The notes under the pieces are model-generated. The model worked only from the letters and a program-made list of their open reading frames with translations. It searched no databases and was not told the origin of the DNA. The position numbers were made by a program, and so were the translations under genes. 64,000 bases of DNA from JAHEKO01 sp965212505 (GTDB lineage Bacteria; Acidobacteriota; Thermoanaerobaculia; Multivoradales; JAHEKO01). The DNA lies in assembly GCA_965212505.1 (NCBI GenBank), contig OZ243123.1:496001-560000 (forward strand), in the 5' to 3' direction. Below are positions 57,029-64,000 of this stretch, piece after piece (position 1 is the stretch's first letter; every line of letters starts with the position of its first letter).

Positions 57029-57637
57029 GTGCAGATGCGAGAGTCAAGGGATCAGCGGCCCCCGGCCGGCCGCATCGAGGTCATTTCGGGCGGCATGTTT
57101 TCGGGCAAGAGCGAGGAGCTCGTACGCCGCCTGCGACGAGCCGTCATCGCCCGCCAGCCGATACAGGTCTTCAAACCGCTGACCGACTCGCGTCACCCAC
57201 CCGAGCGCTTGGTGACTCGCGACAACCGTGAGTTGGATGCGCTCACTGTCGACGGCAGTGCCGAACTGGCCGCAGCCATCGAGGCCGAGGTCGAGGTTGT
57301 CGGCATCGACGAGGCGCAGTTCTTCGACATGGGACTGGTCGAGGTGGCGATGGGTCTTGCCGACTCGGGCGTGCGCGTGATCGTCGCCGGGCTCGACCAG
57401 GACTACACACGCGAGCCGTTCGGCCCCATGCCCTCGATCCTCGCCCTGGCCGAGTTTGTCGACAAGATGCACGCTGTCTGCATCGTCTGCGGCGGCGCCG
57501 CCCACTACAGCCAGCGCATCTCCGGTGGAGAAGAGCAGGTGCTGGTGGGCGATGTGGACGCCTACGAGGCTCGGTGTCGGGAGTGTTACGAGCCCTACGA
57601 GGCGGACGAGGCTGAGGAAGCCCGCGGGGCCGGCTAG
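57029..57637 (+). CDS. tdk: Thymidine kinase
   Basis: The 202-residue type II thymidine kinase has P-loop SGGMFSGKSEELVRRLR, the Walker B-like VVGIDEAQFFDMG, lid region and a zinc site formed by CIVCGG and CRECYEP. YSQRI and GEEQVLVGDVDAYEARC match the thymidine-binding segment. It phosphorylates thymidine in the salvage pathway. GTG 57029 is used here; ATG 57035 is two codons later in frame. Confidence 0.95.
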   Translation: MQMRESRDQRPPAGRIEVISGGMFSGKSEELVRRLRRAVIARQPIQVFKPLTDSRHPPERLVTRDNRELDALTVDGSAELAAAIEAEVEVVGIDEAQFFDMGLVEVAMGLADSGVRVIVAGLDQDYTREPFGPMPSILALAEFVDKMHAVCIVCGGAAHYSQRISGGEEQVLVGDVDAYEARCRECYEPYEADEAEEARGAG

Positions 57638-57688
57638 GACTGATCTGCCTGGGCGCGCCGAAACAGAACGCTAGTCGGCGATGGCTCT

Positions 57689-58090
57689 CTACTCGTCGTC
57701 ACATTCGCCAAGCGGCCGCGGCCTGCCGTCGGAACCTACGTGCACGTAGACCACCTGCGCCTCGGTCACCTTGATCGGGGCGGCGCGCAGCGAGTCGCGG
57801 CGTTGCGCCTCGACGATGACTCTCACGCCGATCGAGGTGTTGCCTCGGTGGTAGACCTCGGCGTAGAAACTGACCAGGTCGCCCACGAAGACCGGCTCGT
57901 GAAAGGTCACCTCCTGCATCGAAACGGTCACTAGCTTGCCCGCGCAATACTTGAACGCCTCGACCGCGCCCGCTTGGTCGATGTAGGACAGGATGACGCC
58001 GCCGAAAATGGTGCCCAGGGCGTTGGTGTCCTTGGGCATGAGGGTGACGCGGAGGGCCGGGTCTGCGCGGTCGAGTGCCATTTCTTGCAT
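57689..58090 (-). CDS. Acyl-CoA thioesterase (hotdog fold, YciA-like)
   Basis: The 133-residue hotdog protein has VTLMPKDTNALGTIFGGVIL with the catalytic-type Asn/Asp region, then SYIDQAGAVEAFKYC and VGDLVSFYAEVYHRGNTSIG, which are typical of acyl-CoA hydrolases of the YciA/BFIT group. It is convergent with tdk and divergent from the sigma factor, with 28 bases between starts. It probably hydrolyses medium or long acyl-CoAs. Confidence 0.88.
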   Translation of the reverse strand: MQEMALDRADPALRVTLMPKDTNALGTIFGGVILSYIDQAGAVEAFKYCAGKLVTVSMQEVTFHEPVFVGDLVSFYAEVYHRGNTSIGVRVIVEAQRRDSLRAAPIKVTEAQVVYVHVGSDGRPRPLGECDDE

Positions 58091-58118
58091 GCTATCTTAG
58101 GCCTCGTTCCGCACCTTG

Positions 58119-58724
58119 ATGACCGGCGACGAGTCCCAGAAAGCAAAGGCGCGCAAGGTCGCAGCCGAGGAAGATCGCCGGCTGCTGCGGGCGATCGTCG
58201 CTCGTGAGACCGACGCCCTCTCGAGCCTCTACAACCGCTACTCGGGGATGCTCCAAGCACTCGCACACCGGGTGCTCGGCGACGCCTCCGATTCCGAGGA
58301 GATCCTGCAGGAGGTTTTCCTCCAGGTCTGGAACCAGGCGGAGCGCTACGACTCGTCTCGTTCGTCGGTTTCGACCTGGCTCGTGTTGATCACGCGGAGT
58401 CGATCGATCGATCGGCTCCGAAGCCGGAGAGTTGCCGAACGGACGGTGCTGGCGGCGGAGAAGGAAAAACGACAGACACATACATCCCCGCAGGGACCGG
58501 GAGACGTATTTAGACAGGAACGCAGCCGACGCTTACGAGAGGAGATGGCAAGGCTCCCCGACGAGCAGCGGCAGGTGTTGGAACTAGCCTTTTATCGTGG
58601 AATGACCCAAAGCGAGATCGCTTCGGAGACTTCCATTCCGTTGGGGACCGTGAAGACCCGTACTTTGTTGGCCGTCAAGAAGCTCCGAAGGGCGCTTCAC
58701 GACGAGCTCGAGGAATTGTTGTGA
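58119..58724 (+). CDS. ECF-type sigma-70 family RNA polymerase sigma factor
   Basis: The 201-residue product has sigma region 2 (LYNRYSGMLQALAHRVLGDA, then SEEILQEVFLQVWNQAERYD and STWLVLITRSRSIDRLRSRR) and region 4 (RLPDEQRQVLELAFYRGMTQ, then SEIASETSIPLGTVKTRTLL). It lacks region 3, as in ECF sigma factors. The downstream gene overlaps by four bases and has the features of a membrane anti-sigma factor. ATG 58119 is preferred over TTG 58116. The inducing signal is unknown. Confidence 0.94.
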   Translation: MTGDESQKAKARKVAAEEDRRLLRAIVARETDALSSLYNRYSGMLQALAHRVLGDASDSEEILQEVFLQVWNQAERYDSSRSSVSTWLVLITRSRSIDRLRSRRVAERTVLAAEKEKRQTHTSPQGPGDVFRQERSRRLREEMARLPDEQRQVLELAFYRGMTQSEIASETSIPLGTVKTRTLLAVKKLRRALHDELEELL

Positions 58725-59542
58725 GCGACGACAATCTGAACGAGAAGGCCATCACCGCTGAAGAGGAGAAGCTTCTGGCTCTTCTCGACGGTGCCGAGGC
58801 CGATCCCGGAGAGATCGACCGGGAGACCCTGGAGACGGTGGGCCTGCTGGCCTACGGTCTCGACGACGCCGCACCCAGCGCCGTTGCAAAAGACAAGTTG
58901 ATGGCCGAGATCAGCGCCGGAACGGCTCCGATGCCCCTTGCGAGCGTCGAGTCGTTGCCCTCGCAGCGACTCAACGCCCTCGAACGCCGGGCGCGCTGGT
59001 CGATGCCGATCGCCGCCGCGTTTGCGATCGCGCTTCTGGGGGTGGCCGCCCTACAATTCCGGCAGCTGTCGGAGCAACGGCAGACCATCGAGGAGCTCTC
59101 CGCTCAACTCGAGCGGGTGGAGCAGAGCGGCGTCGAACTGGCTTCGGTGAGAAACCTGCTGGCGCAGCGCGACGGCTACCTGCGCATGCTGACCACCAAG
59201 GGGGCCGAGTTCTGCCTGCTCAAGCCGGTCGGCGCTCAACCGCGGCTGCCGACGGCAAGCGCCACCATGGTGATCTCTCCCGAGCGCAACAAGTGGTACC
59301 TGGCGGCCGAAGGCCTCGCGCCGTGCGACGACGGAAGCTGCTACGTGCTCTGGTTCGTCACCGATGCCGAGCCGATTCGAGGACCCTCGTTCGACTGCAA
59401 CGGAGGCCGCATCGAGCTGACGGGAGAACACGAGGGCTTGCCGCTGACCATTCGCGCCATCACCATCACGATGGCCACCGAAGCCGACGAGATCGAGCCC
59501 GAGACGGTGCTCCTCGCCGATCAGGCGATGACCCTCCTGTAA
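58721..59542 (+). CDS. Membrane anti-sigma factor (RskA-like)
   Basis: The 273-residue product, from GTG overlapping the sigma stop (GTGA), has an acidic N-terminal helical region, a single membrane helix (WSMPIAAAFAIALLGVAALQ, about 93-112), a short coiled coil (QTIEELSAQLERVEQS) and a C-terminal beta domain. That domain contains SATMVISPERNKWYLAAEGL, CDDGSCYVLWFVTDAEPIRG and EGLPLTIRAITITMATEADE, as in RskA C-terminal regions. It likely holds the ECF sigma factor at the membrane. No zinc-binding HxxxCxxC motif is visible. Confidence 0.85.
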   Translation: MSDDNLNEKAITAEEEKLLALLDGAEADPGEIDRETLETVGLLAYGLDDAAPSAVAKDKLMAEISAGTAPMPLASVESLPSQRLNALERRARWSMPIAAAFAIALLGVAALQFRQLSEQRQTIEELSAQLERVEQSGVELASVRNLLAQRDGYLRMLTTKGAEFCLLKPVGAQPRLPTASATMVISPERNKWYLAAEGLAPCDDGSCYVLWFVTDAEPIRGPSFDCNGGRIELTGEHEGLPLTIRAITITMATEADEIEPETVLLADQAMTLL

Positions 59543-59642
59543 GGACTGAAACAGGGGGGACACGATACTCATGGCTTGCCGGGAGGCGCCGTTTGGCATC
59601 GCCCTACCAAGCGATGAGTATTGTGTCCCCCTATTTCAGTCC
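59543..59642. repeat. REPIN-like 100-base inverted-repeat element
   Basis: The left arm (59543-59572, GGACTGAAACAGGGGGGACA, then CGATACTCAT) and right arm (59614-59642, read on the minus strand GGACTGAAATAGGGGGACAC, then AATACTCAT) match at almost all positions over 29-30 bases, with a 41-base centre. The size and two opposed arms are those of REPIN elements mobilised by RAYT (Y1) transposases. No transposase is in the window. A decayed relative lies at 13702-13784. Confidence 0.75.
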
Positions 59643-59706
59643 CACTCTTCCCGGAATAGACTGCTCTCGCATCTCGTTGATTGAGGTGTAAGGAGACAGG
59701 ATAGGT

Positions 59707-60417
59707 ATGTTCTTCGAACCCGTTTACTTTCTGTTCATGGCGCCGGCACTCATCCTCTCGCTCTGGGCGAGTTTTCGGACGAAGTCGGCTTTCAAGAAAT
59801 ACTCCAAGGTGCGCTCTCTGAGCGGGCTAACCGGCGCTGAGGCGGCCAAGCGAATGCTGGACCACGCCGGCATCAGCGGAGTGAAGATCGCCCCCACGCA
59901 GGGCTACCTGTCGGACCACTACAACCCGACCAACAAGACGCTGGCGCTCTCGGAGGCGGTCTACGGATCGAACTCGATCGCTGCGATCGGCGTCGCTTGC
60001 CACGAGGCCGGCCACGCCATTCAGCACGCCACCAAATACGGGCCGCTCGGTCTGCGCTCGATGCTGGTGCCGACGGCCAACATCGGCTCCAAACTCGGCT
60101 ACTGGGTGATGATCATCGGATTGATTCTGATGGGCGGCTCTGGAAGCGGCCTCGGCGTCTCGATCGTTCTGATCGGTGCCATCCTCTTCTCGATGGTGCT
60201 GCTCTTCCAGATCGTCACATTGCCGGTCGAGTTCGATGCTACGAACCGGGCGAAAGCGTTGGCGGTGCAATACGCCATCGTCACCGAGGGCGAACGCGAG
60301 GGCATGGACAAGGTCTTGAACGCCGCTGCACTGACCTACGTCGCCGCCGCGGTCTCGACCCTGCTGACGCTGCTCTACTTCCTGATGCGTGCCGGCCTGC
60401 TGGGCGGCCGTCGCTAA
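59707..60417 (+). CDS. Zinc-dependent membrane peptidase, YugP family
   Basis: The 236-residue protein has an N-terminal membrane helix, the peptidase motif IGVACHEAGHAIQHATKYGP (HExxH) and further helices. LPVEFDATNRAKALA holds the expected second-motif Glu/Asp. GLTGAEAAKRMLDHAGISGV and LSDHYNPTNKTLALSEAVYG before the zinc site are diagnostic of YugP-type peptidases. It is usually a housekeeping membrane protease of unclear target. Start ATG 59707 follows AAGGAGA. Confidence 0.92.
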   Translation: MFFEPVYFLFMAPALILSLWASFRTKSAFKKYSKVRSLSGLTGAEAAKRMLDHAGISGVKIAPTQGYLSDHYNPTNKTLALSEAVYGSNSIAAIGVACHEAGHAIQHATKYGPLGLRSMLVPTANIGSKLGYWVMIIGLILMGGSGSGLGVSIVLIGAILFSMVLLFQIVTLPVEFDATNRAKALAVQYAIVTEGEREGMDKVLNAAALTYVAAAVSTLLTLLYFLMRAGLLGGRR

Positions 60418-60440
60418 AGGTCCCGCCGAGATCGAACGGA

Positions 60441-60461
60441 GGGCGGGCGTCGCGCCCGCCC
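60441..60461. terminator. Perfect GC hairpin between convergent genes
   Basis: GGGCGGGCG (60441-60449), TCG and CGCCCGCCC (60453-60461) pair over nine bases. It lies between the YugP-type gene and the phosphomannomutase gene, which end toward each other. No T tract follows, so a classical intrinsic terminator is not certain, but position favours bidirectional termination or 3'-end protection. Confidence 0.45.
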
Positions 60462-60477
60462 CGCCCCCGTGACTCAG

Positions 60478-61833
60478 CTAGACCGGTGTTCCGAGGATCC
60501 CCTCGAGCTCGGCACGCCGCTCGGCCAGCAGTTCGGGCGTTGCCGCCTCGAGCACTAGCCGTAGGAACGGCTCGGTATTCGACGGCCGAACGTTGAACCA
60601 CCAGTCGGGGTATCCAATCGTGATGCCGTCGAGCCGGTCGCCCTCCCCGTCGGAGTAGCGCTCGGCCAACTCGGCGATCTTTCCGGCCTTGTCCTCGACC
60701 TCGAAGTTGATCTCCGGGCTCTTGGCGTAGCGCAGTAGCGGCGCAACCACTTCGGAGAGGCTCTCGCCGCTTTTCCAGAGGAGGTTCAGCACTTCGATGA
60801 CGGCGAGCAGAGAGCTGTCGGCGTGGTAGGCGTCGCGGAAATAGTAGTGGCCCGCGAGCTCGCCGCCGAAGATGCCCTGCTTCTCGCGCAGAGTGGCCTT
60901 CATGAAGGAATGCCCGACCCGTTCGCGCACCGGAATGCCGCCCGACTCGGTGATGTACTCCGCCACCGCGCGTGAGGAGCGCAGGTCGTAGAGCACGTGC
61001 TTGCCGGGATCGCGGGCGAGGAGCTCGCCGGCGATGAGCGCCGTCGCCAGGTCGCTGCCGACCGGCTCGCCCGTCTCGTCGACAAAAGCGGCTCGGTCGG
61101 CGTCGCCGTCGAAAGAGATGCCGAGGTCCGCGCCGGTCGCTTTGACCTCGGCGGCCAACGTCTCGAGGTTCTCGAGCTTGAGCGGATTCGCCTCGTGGTT
61201 CGGGAAGGTGCCGTCGAGCTCGAAGAAGAGCGGAATCAGCTCGATTCCCATGCGCTCCAGAAACGGCTTGTAGATCGTGCCCATGCCGTTGGCGGCGTCG
61301 ATGACTACTTTGAGCGGCCGCGCGTTGTCGGGACGACGAAGCGAAGAGAGCATGCGCTCACCGTAGACCTCGAAGATGTTCGTCTCGGTCAACGTGCCGG
61401 GAGTGTCGGCCGTGGGCAGGTCGCCACTCTCGACCTTCTTCTCGATCAGTGGGATGCCGTGGTCGCCCGACACCGGCTGGGCGTCACTCTTCGAGAACTT
61501 GCAGCCGTTGTAGTCCTTGGGGTTGTGACTGGCGGTCACCTGAATGCCGCCCGCGGTCTCGAGCGAGCCGACCGCGAAGTAGTTCATCGGCGTGGTGGCC
61601 AGCCCGATGTCGATCACGTCGAGGCCGCTTGCCAGGAGTCCTCGAATCAGCGCGGCCGCCAGCGGCTCGCTGTGAGAGCGCATATCTCGGCTGACGACGA
61701 TCTGGTTGCCGCGTGCACGGTCGTTGTCGTCGAGGATGTTGTGGAAGGCGAGGCCGATCTTCTCGACGATCTCCTCGTTGATTTGGGATGGGTATAGACC
61801 TCGAACGTCGTAGGCCTTGAAGATTCCTGCCAT
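60478..61833 (-). CDS. Phosphomannomutase/phosphoglucomutase
   Basis: The 451-residue alpha-D-phosphohexomutase has all domain signatures: FKAYDVRGLYPSQINEE at the start, phosphoserine Ser102 in GIQVTASHNPKDYNGCKFSK, Mg-binding GISFDGDADRAAFVDETG, sugar-binding FGGELAGHYYF and phosphate-binding RPSNTEPFLRLVLEA. The length and motifs match AlgC/ManB-type enzymes using mannose- and glucose-phosphates. ATG 61833 begins exactly at the family N-terminus. It feeds GDP-mannose or UDP-glucose for surface polysaccharides. Confidence 0.94.
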   Translation of the reverse strand: MAGIFKAYDVRGLYPSQINEEIVEKIGLAFHNILDDNDRARGNQIVVSRDMRSHSEPLAAALIRGLLASGLDVIDIGLATTPMNYFAVGSLETAGGIQVTASHNPKDYNGCKFSKSDAQPVSGDHGIPLIEKKVESGDLPTADTPGTLTETNIFEVYGERMLSSLRRPDNARPLKVVIDAANGMGTIYKPFLERMGIELIPLFFELDGTFPNHEANPLKLENLETLAAEVKATGADLGISFDGDADRAAFVDETGEPVGSDLATALIAGELLARDPGKHVLYDLRSSRAVAEYITESGGIPVRERVGHSFMKATLREKQGIFGGELAGHYYFRDAYHADSSLLAVIEVLNLLWKSGESLSEVVAPLLRYAKSPEINFEVEDKAGKIAELAERYSDGEGDRLDGITIGYPDWWFNVRPSNTEPFLRLVLEAATPELLAERRAELEGILGTPV

Positions 61834-61853
61834 GTGAGAGGGGGCTCCTGGGT

Positions 61854-62849
61854 TCAATCCGGCAGATTCGCCAGAAATGTTTGCAAGCGTTCGGCGAACT
61901 CCGATGCTACTTCGACGTGCGGGAGATTTCCGCTCCCTTCGAAGACCTCGAGCTCGATGCTCGAGGCGGCGTGTCGGAGCCACAGGTCGGCGGTCTCGAC
62001 CGGCGGGTTCTTCGCCTCGCGACCCCAGCCGATCCAGATCGGGCAGTCGAGGCGACCGAGGGCCTCCTCGACTCGGTGGTTGAGATAGCCACTCAGATAG
62101 GCGGCGAGCGCCGTGTGAGAGCCGGGTTGGTGGCTCGAGTGGTAGTGCTGCTCGATGAGGCCGGCGTCGACGCGGTCGGGCGCTGCGAACACGTCTCGCT
62201 TGAGATAGCGCGCGATCGCCGTCTGGCTGGTGTAGAGATTGAGCGCCGAGGTGCCGAGGATGGGAGTTCTGAGTGCCCGGTGCACGAAGGCGTCCTTGAG
62301 GTCGGGCTCGTCGCCGTAGATGTTGACGCCCGAGGGGACCGCGAGCGCCACGCCACGAATCACGTCGGGATGGTCGACCGCAACCTGCGTTGCGTAGGCG
62401 CCGGCGAGACCGGCGGCGACCGCCACGACTCTCTCTCGCACGACATCTTCGATGAAGTCGTCGATGAGCTGGATGTAGAGCTCGTCGTCGTACTGGAGCT
62501 TCGGCTTGTCGGAGCGGCCCCAGCCAAGGAGATCCAGGGCGAACACCTGATAGTCGTTGGAGAGTAGCTCGGCGATCTGGCGCCACTCTTCGGAGTCGTG
62601 CCCGGGGCCGAAAGAGTGGAGAAGCACGAGCGCCGGACCCTCACCGACGCGTTGGAAGGAGATCTCGCCGAGCTTCCAGGCGTACTTGTGCGCGCGACCC
62701 CAGCCCGCCGACGCGAGCCGCTTGGAGCGCTTGGCGATCAGCGCATTGGCGAGCGCCGGCACACCGACCGCGGCTCCGCCGAGCAGCAGGCCCCGAACCA
62801 GCAGCTTGCGTCGCCGCCGCTTCTGCTCTTCCTGGGAATTGCGCGCCAT
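61854..62849 (-). CDS. Alpha/beta-hydrolase-fold protein with missing catalytic nucleophile
   Basis: The 331-residue product has an Arg/Lys-rich N-terminus and one membrane segment (LVRGLLLGGAAVGVPALANA). The fold then reads clearly: PALVLLHSFGPGHDSEEWRQ, QVFALDLLGWGRSDKPKLQY and CPIWIGWGREAKNPPVETAD. The nucleophile elbow, normally GxSxG, is VVAVAAGLAGAYATQVAVDH with no Ser, and the acid loop lacks its Asp. The final His is present (GNLPHVEVASEFAERL). It is therefore likely a non-hydrolytic or altered-chemistry relative. It lies 20 bases upstream of the phosphomannomutase gene in the same direction. Confidence 0.8.
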   Translation of the reverse strand: MARNSQEEQKRRRRKLLVRGLLLGGAAVGVPALANALIAKRSKRLASAGWGRAHKYAWKLGEISFQRVGEGPALVLLHSFGPGHDSEEWRQIAELLSNDYQVFALDLLGWGRSDKPKLQYDDELYIQLIDDFIEDVVRERVVAVAAGLAGAYATQVAVDHPDVIRGVALAVPSGVNIYGDEPDLKDAFVHRALRTPILGTSALNLYTSQTAIARYLKRDVFAAPDRVDAGLIEQHYHSSHQPGSHTALAAYLSGYLNHRVEEALGRLDCPIWIGWGREAKNPPVETADLWLRHAASSIELEVFEGSGNLPHVEVASEFAERLQTFLANLPD

Positions 62850-63136
62850 GGGCTGGAAAGCGTACCAGTAGAGGTGAGGCCGTGGGCGGGGCAGTGGGCG
62901 GCAACTGAGCCTCGGCGTGCGGGTGGGCTTTCCCCGATAGACGTGGACCGGAGCCCGTCGTCGAAGTCCGGTGCCCCGGGCGGTGCTCGGACCGCTCGTG
63001 CGGCCTCGGCGCGCCGGCGGGATACCGTGTGACTCCCCGCCGCTCGCCTGCTCACGGTCTGGCGGCTCTCGACCCGGTCGATTCCGTCGTGCCGCTTTGA
63101 CGCGCATCCTCTGAGACCGTTAGCCTCTTCGAGCCC

Positions 63137-64000
63137 ATGCGCTCCCTCAGGATCAAGCTTCTCGCCCTCCTTCTCCTAGCCTTTGCCGGCTGCGCCGGCT
63201 ACCTCACGCGAGGGGACCACTCCCAGCGGCCGGATGCCGAGCTGAGCCAGGTACGGCCGACGGAAGGGCCGACCGAGCTACGAGACGTCGTCGTGGTCGG
63301 AAACAACTGGGACGGCACCGCCGACGTCTTCGATCCGGTGACCTTCGAGGTCGTCAAGCGCTTCGATGTGGTGCCTGACTTCGACCAACGTCTGGAAGAA
63401 GTCAATTCGAGCCGGGTGCGCCGATTCTTCTTCCGTTTGATCCGCAATGTGATCGGCGAAGGCAACAACCAGCTGGTCGACGACATGTTCACGTCCCACG
63501 ACGGACGCTATCTCTACGTCTCGCGCCCCAGCTTCGCCGACGTCGTGGCGATCGATGTCCTGACCGGCGAACTCGCTTGGCGCACCCAGGTCGAGGGCCA
63601 TCGGGCCGATCACTCGGCGATCTCGCCGGATGGGAAGATCTTCCTGGTCTCCGCCTCGACCGCAGGCAAGGTGCATGCGATCGACACCGCGACTGGAGAG
63701 ATCGTGGCCGAGTTCGACTCCGGCGACCAGCCGCACGAGTCGAACTATTCGCGAGACGGGCGGCACATCTACCACGCCAGCATCGGCAAGGTGTACGTGC
63801 CGACCACCTCGTCGCTCTTCGACTGGATGAAAGGCGAACGGGTCTTTCAGATCGTCGATGCGGAAACCTACGAGGTGATTCGCCGCGTGGACATGCGCGA
63901 AAAGGTGGCGCAGGCCGGCTTCCCGTGGGTGGACTCGGCCGTGCGACCGATGGCGATCACCCCGGACGAACGCTTCGTCTACTTCCAGCTCTCGTTCTTC
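63137..64000 (+). CDS. YncE-like beta-propeller lipoprotein (C-terminus cut by window edge)
   Basis: The frame is open from ATG 63137 to the window end. The lipoprotein signal is LLALLLLAFAGC. Propeller repeats are evident: VVVVGNNWDGTADVFDPVTF, MFTSHDGRYLYVSRPSFADV, SAISPDGKIFLVSASTAGKV and NYSRDGRHIYHASIGKVYVP. These follow the YncE/YVTN pattern of strand, Asp-Gly turn and strand. It would be anchored in the outer or inner membrane facing the periplasm. The partner and ligand are unknown, and the 3' end lies outside the window. Confidence 0.78.
   Translation, partial: MRSLRIKLLALLLLAFAGCAGYLTRGDHSQRPDAELSQVRPTEGPTELRDVVVVGNNWDGTADVFDPVTFEVVKRFDVVPDFDQRLEEVNSSRVRRFFFRLIRNVIGEGNNQLVDDMFTSHDGRYLYVSRPSFADVVAIDVLTGELAWRTQVEGHRADHSAISPDGKIFLVSASTAGKVHAIDTATGEIVAEFDSGDQPHESNYSRDGRHIYHASIGKVYVPTTSSLFDWMKGERVFQIVDAETYEVIRRVDMREKVAQAGFPWVDSAVRPMAITPDERFVYFQLSFF

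Noticed and set aside
61846..61870. GGTTCAATCC, resembling a tRNA T-loop
   Set aside because: No acceptor stem or anticodon arm can be folded around it, and it lies in the 20-base gap between two protein genes and their ends. No tRNA was found in the window.
60478..62586. Apparent 702-codon minus-strand frame joining phosphomannomutase to an upstream region
   Set aside because: The phosphomannomutase begins exactly at MAGIFKAYDVRG (61833). The upstream part is Arg/Pro-rich out-of-frame sequence of the neighbouring hydrolase-fold gene.

Overview
This window is one continuous, GC-rich stretch of bacterial chromosome. It is densely coded on both strands, with many 1-4 base stop/start overlaps. 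I see no rRNA, tRNA, CRISPR array, prophage or insertion sequence. The gene content fits an aerobic, respiring Gram-negative bacterium. A VWFA-related secreted protein, several TolB-like or YncE-like propellers and the style of the cytochrome clusters suggest Acidobacteriota, perhaps near Thermoanaerobaculia. That placement is an inference.

Respiration dominates the left third. Positions 1210-7527 encode a quinol:electron-acceptor complex: a Rieske protein, a b6-like cytochrome b with the extra Cys for a third heme, a long subunit IV-like protein, a coiled-coil eight-heme cytochrome c, and a cupredoxin-like lipoprotein. Heme A synthesis (ctaA, ctaB) follows at 7770-9655. An A-type cytochrome c oxidase operon (subunits I, III, IV, two small membrane proteins, II) lies at 16614-20551, and a DUF420 protein lies nearby at 21415. 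Among these sit DinB-like proteins, a sulfatase-fold lipoprotein, a Cys/Met-type PLP enzyme, Tag glycosylase, an exported YqgE-like protein, an orphan ParA and an LCAT-like lipoprotein.

The middle (23-39 kb) carries an HMG-CoA synthase behind a perfect inverted repeat, a YhaM-like nuclease, the VWFA protein, a GIY-YIG protein, and a tightly overlapping operon: xseA, xseB, rhomboid protease, JAMM peptidase, and an E1-like sulfurtransferase with rhodanese domain. Close by, on the other strand, is a MoaD-MoaE fusion whose MoaD Gly-Gly is internal. The JAMM peptidase could release it. Next come three genes for leucine-type catabolism (acyl-CoA carboxylase beta, a membrane-fused HMG-CoA-lyase-like protein, enoyl-CoA hydratase).

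At 46.6-52.2 kb is a second, unusual redox locus. A cytochrome b / 2x[4Fe-4S] ferredoxin / MvhD-like fusion on the plus strand faces a B-family heme-copper oxidase set on the minus strand (small IIa-like subunit, CuA subunit II, subunit I, SCO). Its subunit I lacks the active-site Tyr of oxygen reductases, as do several nitric-oxide-reductase families. The rest is housekeeping: YgfZ, aquaporin, ErpA-like, thymidine kinase, thioesterase, ECF sigma with anti-sigma, a YugP-type peptidase, phosphomannomutase, a hydrolase-fold protein without its nucleophile, and a propeller lipoprotein running off the right edge. A REPIN-like hairpin element at 59543-59642 has a degenerate relative at 13702-13784.
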